Source of the DNA: Hyphomicrobiaceae bacterium | Lineage (GTDB): Bacteria; Pseudomonadota; Alphaproteobacteria; Rhizobiales; Hyphomicrobiaceae | Direction of reading: 5' to 3' | DNA: 64,000 nucleotides | NCBI GenBank assembly: GCA_022844275.1 | Contig: JALHMB010000001.1 | Location: 1 to 64,000 of the forward strand | In this document: in pieces, positions 63,061-64,000 of the stretch | Numbering within the stretch: the first letter of the stretch is position 1 | How the letters are laid out: each line of letters opens with the position of its first letter | Made by a program: the position numbers and the translations under genes | Notes under the pieces: model-generated | Seen by the model: only the letters and a program-made list of their open reading frames with translations | What the model was told of the DNA's origin: nothing | Databases searched by the model: none

Positions 63061-63705
63061 GGCAATCCCCGCCCCCGACGCACTCAGTTCGTGACAAGCT
63101 GAACGCGCACGGACTATGAACGTGCAGTGCTGCGTGTGATTCTGCCGTCACGCAATTCATGTAGGTGGGCACTGCAACGTGCGCACCTCGTATTGCGTGT
63201 CGTGTGGTGGTGTGCCTGATTGTGCGGCCACACGGCCAAGGTGCCGATGGCCCGCACTCGCGTCAGGACACACTTGGACAACGCTGCAGGACTGACGAGC
63301 GATGCACTATCGCTCGTGTCCGAGGTTTGAGGCTCGCGAGATCCATTCTCAATAGCCGCCGAACCGTAGTGTTCACATCGTACTGCGTCATAGGACGGCG
63401 TCGGGCGTCGAGGCAGTCGAGCGACTGAGCATCGTTCCGCTGCTCCGCGTATCCGTAGTCCTCACATCCGCATGGAAAGGCTGGAGCAGCCGCTTGCTCC
63501 AGCCTTTCTGTTTTTGCACTGCCCATTCTCGCGCCTCGGCAGCATCGCGCGCCCTCCGAGCCACACTTCACGAGCGATCGTCGGGCCCCACTCGCGCGCC
63601 CACTAGCTGCCTGCTAGAGAGGCAGTTGGAGTGACGCCCCTAGCGTCGCGCGCCAGTGGCGAGGTCTGCGGCCCGGGTACAGGGCCCAATCGAGGGGAAA
63701 GCGGC
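63061..63705. other. 645-bp gap, with a strong terminator and possible small RNA
   Basis: No credible protein gene was found between the HerA-like gene and the membrane protein gene. The segment 63061-63475 is unlike coding DNA and is followed by a very strong plus-strand terminator at 63476-63515. Either the HerA transcript has a 3' tail of about 450 bases or a small RNA ends at this terminator. I could not match it to a known RNA family. Confidence 0.5.
63476..63515 (+). terminator. Strong Rho-independent terminator
   Basis: A perfect 13-bp stem (AAAGGCTGGAGCA 63476-63488 with TGCTCCAGCCTTT 63495-63507), a 6-base loop, then CTGTTTTT. This is the best terminator in the window and reads on the plus strand. 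Confidence 0.9.
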
Positions 63706-64000
63706 ATGCTCGGATACATCATCCTCATGATTCTCCAGATCGGGGGCGCGTGGGTGCTTGCGCCTCAGATCAAGCGCTACCTTCCCGCCATCCCGCAGTT
63801 CGGCGGCTATAACGTCGAGATCTTCGTCTGGGCGGTCCTTTTCGCCGTCATCGTCTTCGTGATCGGCTTCGTCGGCTCGCTCGTCCTCAAGGGGGTGCGG
63901 ACGCCAGGGCCCGGGACGCTGACGGTCTCCCTCATTCTGGCGTTGATATTCGCGGCGCTCACGTTCGTGCCGCCGGTCACCCAGGCCGCAGCCCAGTTCA
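63706..64000 (+). CDS. Small integral membrane protein, cut by the window end
   Basis: The ATG at 63706 has GAGGGGAAA (63692-63700) upstream, so the start is good. 98 residues are in the window. There are three hydrophobic helices: residues about 2-18 ('LGYIILMILQIGGAWVL'), about 38-62 ('VEIFVWAVLFAVIVFVIGFVGSLVL') and about 71-89 ('TLTVSLILALIFAALTFVP'). No enzyme motif is visible and I do not recognise the family. The end lies past base 64000. Confidence 0.75.
   Translation, partial: MLGYIILMILQIGGAWVLAPQIKRYLPAIPQFGGYNVEIFVWAVLFAVIVFVIGFVGSLVLKGVRTPGPGTLTVSLILALIFAALTFVPPVTQAAAQF

Noticed and set aside
63061-63475. Match to 6S RNA, RNase P, SRP RNA or tmRNA
   Set aside because: None of the conserved motifs of these RNAs was recognised; kept only as an unassigned candidate.
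1-64000. CRISPR array or insertion sequence
   Set aside because: No regularly spaced repeats and no transposase-like protein were seen in the window.

Overview
The window is a GC-rich, densely coded stretch of a bacterial chromosome. It is most likely from an alphaproteobacterium of the Hyphomicrobiales (Rhizobiales). The reasons are a rhizobial-type porin, a TorF-type porin, a fused RimB/RimK-like protein, fluoroacetate-dehalogenase-type hydrolases, box-pathway genes, and the general make-up of the housekeeping proteins. No CRISPR array, rRNA gene, transposase or integrase was seen. The genus cannot be fixed from the sequence alone.

Layout. 1-1.8 kb: end of a LysR regulator, then two decayed genes (an epoxide hydrolase and a J-domain relic). 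2.0-4.7 kb: what looks like the remnant of a small integrated element (AEP-type primase, AlpA-like regulator, unknown protein) lying against the 3' end of a tRNA-Arg(ACG). 4.9-8.7 kb: an SDR, two tandem beta-barrel-like secreted paralogues and a TorF-like porin. 9.1-11.7 kb: a FolM-like reductase, folB and hslU. 11.9-15.1 kb: boxC and boxB for aerobic benzoyl-CoA breakdown. 15.3-19.8 kb: a periplasmic PPIase, lipB, an NTF2-like protein, a GNAT/nitrilase pair and an SDR. 20-22.6 kb: cysteine synthase, an AlaX-type editing protein and mercaptopyruvate sulfurtransferase. 22.6-27.2 kb: an SMP-30-like protein, an MBL hydrolase, an enolase-superfamily enzyme and the RimB-RimK fusion. 27.3-28.9 kb: def and fmt. 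29-32 kb: a secreted unknown, an SRPBCC/ArsR divergent pair with a perfect palindrome, and a heparinase-like protein.

32-44 kb: an operon of two ACMSD-like amidohydrolases and a Rieske protein. It converges on a minus-strand run of purD, two dehalogenase-like hydrolases and two patatins. Then come xseA, a DMT transporter and a third patatin. 44-54.7 kb: a broken nucleotidyltransferase gene, two GMC oxidoreductases, a nuoABC block without nuoD, a porin and the ycjX/ycjF pair. 54.7-64 kb: three tandem EamA transporters with a CaiB/BaiF CoA-transferase, moaA, a short histidine kinase, a HerA-like ATPase, and the start of a small membrane protein cut by the window end.

Theme. Alongside core functions (translation initiation, purine, folate, molybdopterin, lipoate, complex I), the window is rich in enzymes for organic acids, aromatics and possibly halogenated carbon: boxBC, dehalogenase-like hydrolases, amidohydrolases with Rieske, GMC dehydrogenases, a CoA-transferase and EamA exporters. 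The most notable points are two adjacent dehalogenase paralogues of which one has lost the halide-pocket tryptophans, a RimK domain that has lost its ATP-grasp core, and the detached nuoABC block. All functions are inferred from sequence motifs and recalled family knowledge. No database search was run.
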